A stretch of DNA of 64,000 nucleotides from NCBI RefSeq assembly GCF_003063645.1, contig NZ_NESJ01000014.1:62001-126000 (forward strand), read 5' to 3'. The stretch is from Limnohabitans sp. 2KL-51. Lineage in GTDB: Bacteria; Pseudomonadota; Gammaproteobacteria; Burkholderiales; Burkholderiaceae_C. The notes beneath the pieces were generated by a model. The model worked only from the letters and a program-made list of their open reading frames with translations, ran no database searches and was not told where the DNA came from. This document shows positions 63,915 to 64,000 of this stretch, piece by piece. The translations under genes and the position numbers were made by a program. Each line of letters begins with the position of its first letter. Position 1 is the stretch's first letter.

Positions 63915-64000
63915 CCTTGAGGCAAGGATCAAGGGGCCTGCAAAAGCGATCCGATCGGCCCCAGCCGACGGACAGGATCTGTGCGCTTGCCTGACGGTCT

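Noticed and set aside
1..64000. CRISPR arrays, tRNA or rRNA genes, riboswitches and replication origins.
   Set aside because: No regularly spaced repeats, tRNA-like cloverleaf sequences, rRNA segments or recognisable riboswitch cores were found by eye; this is weak evidence for absence of short RNA genes.

Overview
The window most likely comes from a betaproteobacterium of the order Burkholderiales, probably Comamonadaceae or a relative. The main evidence is three Bug/TctC-type periplasmic solute receptors, together with M81 and C45 amide-hydrolase, HyuA/HyuB and LysR genes. This assignment is inferred from gene content; there is no rRNA or tRNA gene in the window to test it.

Positions 1-37,900 hold a hybrid FAAL-PKS-NRPS gene cluster in two divergent arms. 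The left arm (minus strand, 18344 down to 2921) encodes a lipoprotein of the serine beta-lactamase fold, a 2-keto-acid methyltransferase, an aminotransferase, and two NRPS proteins (C-[vestigial A]-T-C-A-T-C and C-A-T-TE). The right arm (plus strand, 20384-37896) encodes FAAL-ACP-KS-AT-ACP-aminotransferase, an AsnB-type amidotransferase, an NRPS (A-T-C-A(MT)-T-E), a type II thioesterase and a Sfp-type phosphopantetheinyl transferase. A decayed transposase gene lies between the arms. At the left edge, a SyrD/PvdE-type peptide exporter, an SPFH/band-7 protein and a 60-residue membrane protein run on the plus strand. Read in the order right-left-right-left, the four megasynthases form one collinear line. 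It resembles the mycosubtilin/iturin logic: a fatty acid is activated, extended once, transaminated to a beta-amino fatty acid, passed to an A-less T domain, and then extended by four residues and released by the TE. The predicted product is a (probably cyclic) lipotetrapeptide that may contain a beta-methylated basic residue and a D-configured, methylated residue. This is inference from domain order and specificity residues.

At about 37,900 the base composition changes abruptly from very AT-rich to GC-rich. Positions 38,000-50,000 form a divergent catabolic cluster. The minus-strand side encodes a ketopantoate-reductase-like protein, two polysaccharide-deacetylase-fold proteins, an SDR remnant, an M81 (MlrC-type) peptidase, an isocitrate/isopropylmalate-type dehydrogenase and an Old Yellow Enzyme. 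The plus-strand side encodes a nitroreductase, a Bug receptor, an M28 peptidase and a C45 acyltransferase/amidase. Together they look like uptake and cleavage of an unknown amide-containing compound.

Positions 50,000-64,000 hold a second catabolic block of moderate GC. It contains a minus-strand Bug receptor divergent from hyuB-hyuA-aldehyde dehydrogenase-ThDP enzyme-RraA-Bug-class IV aminotransferase, two LysR regulators and a divergent TauD/TfdA-like oxygenase. No CRISPR array, tRNA, rRNA, replication origin or intact insertion sequence was seen.
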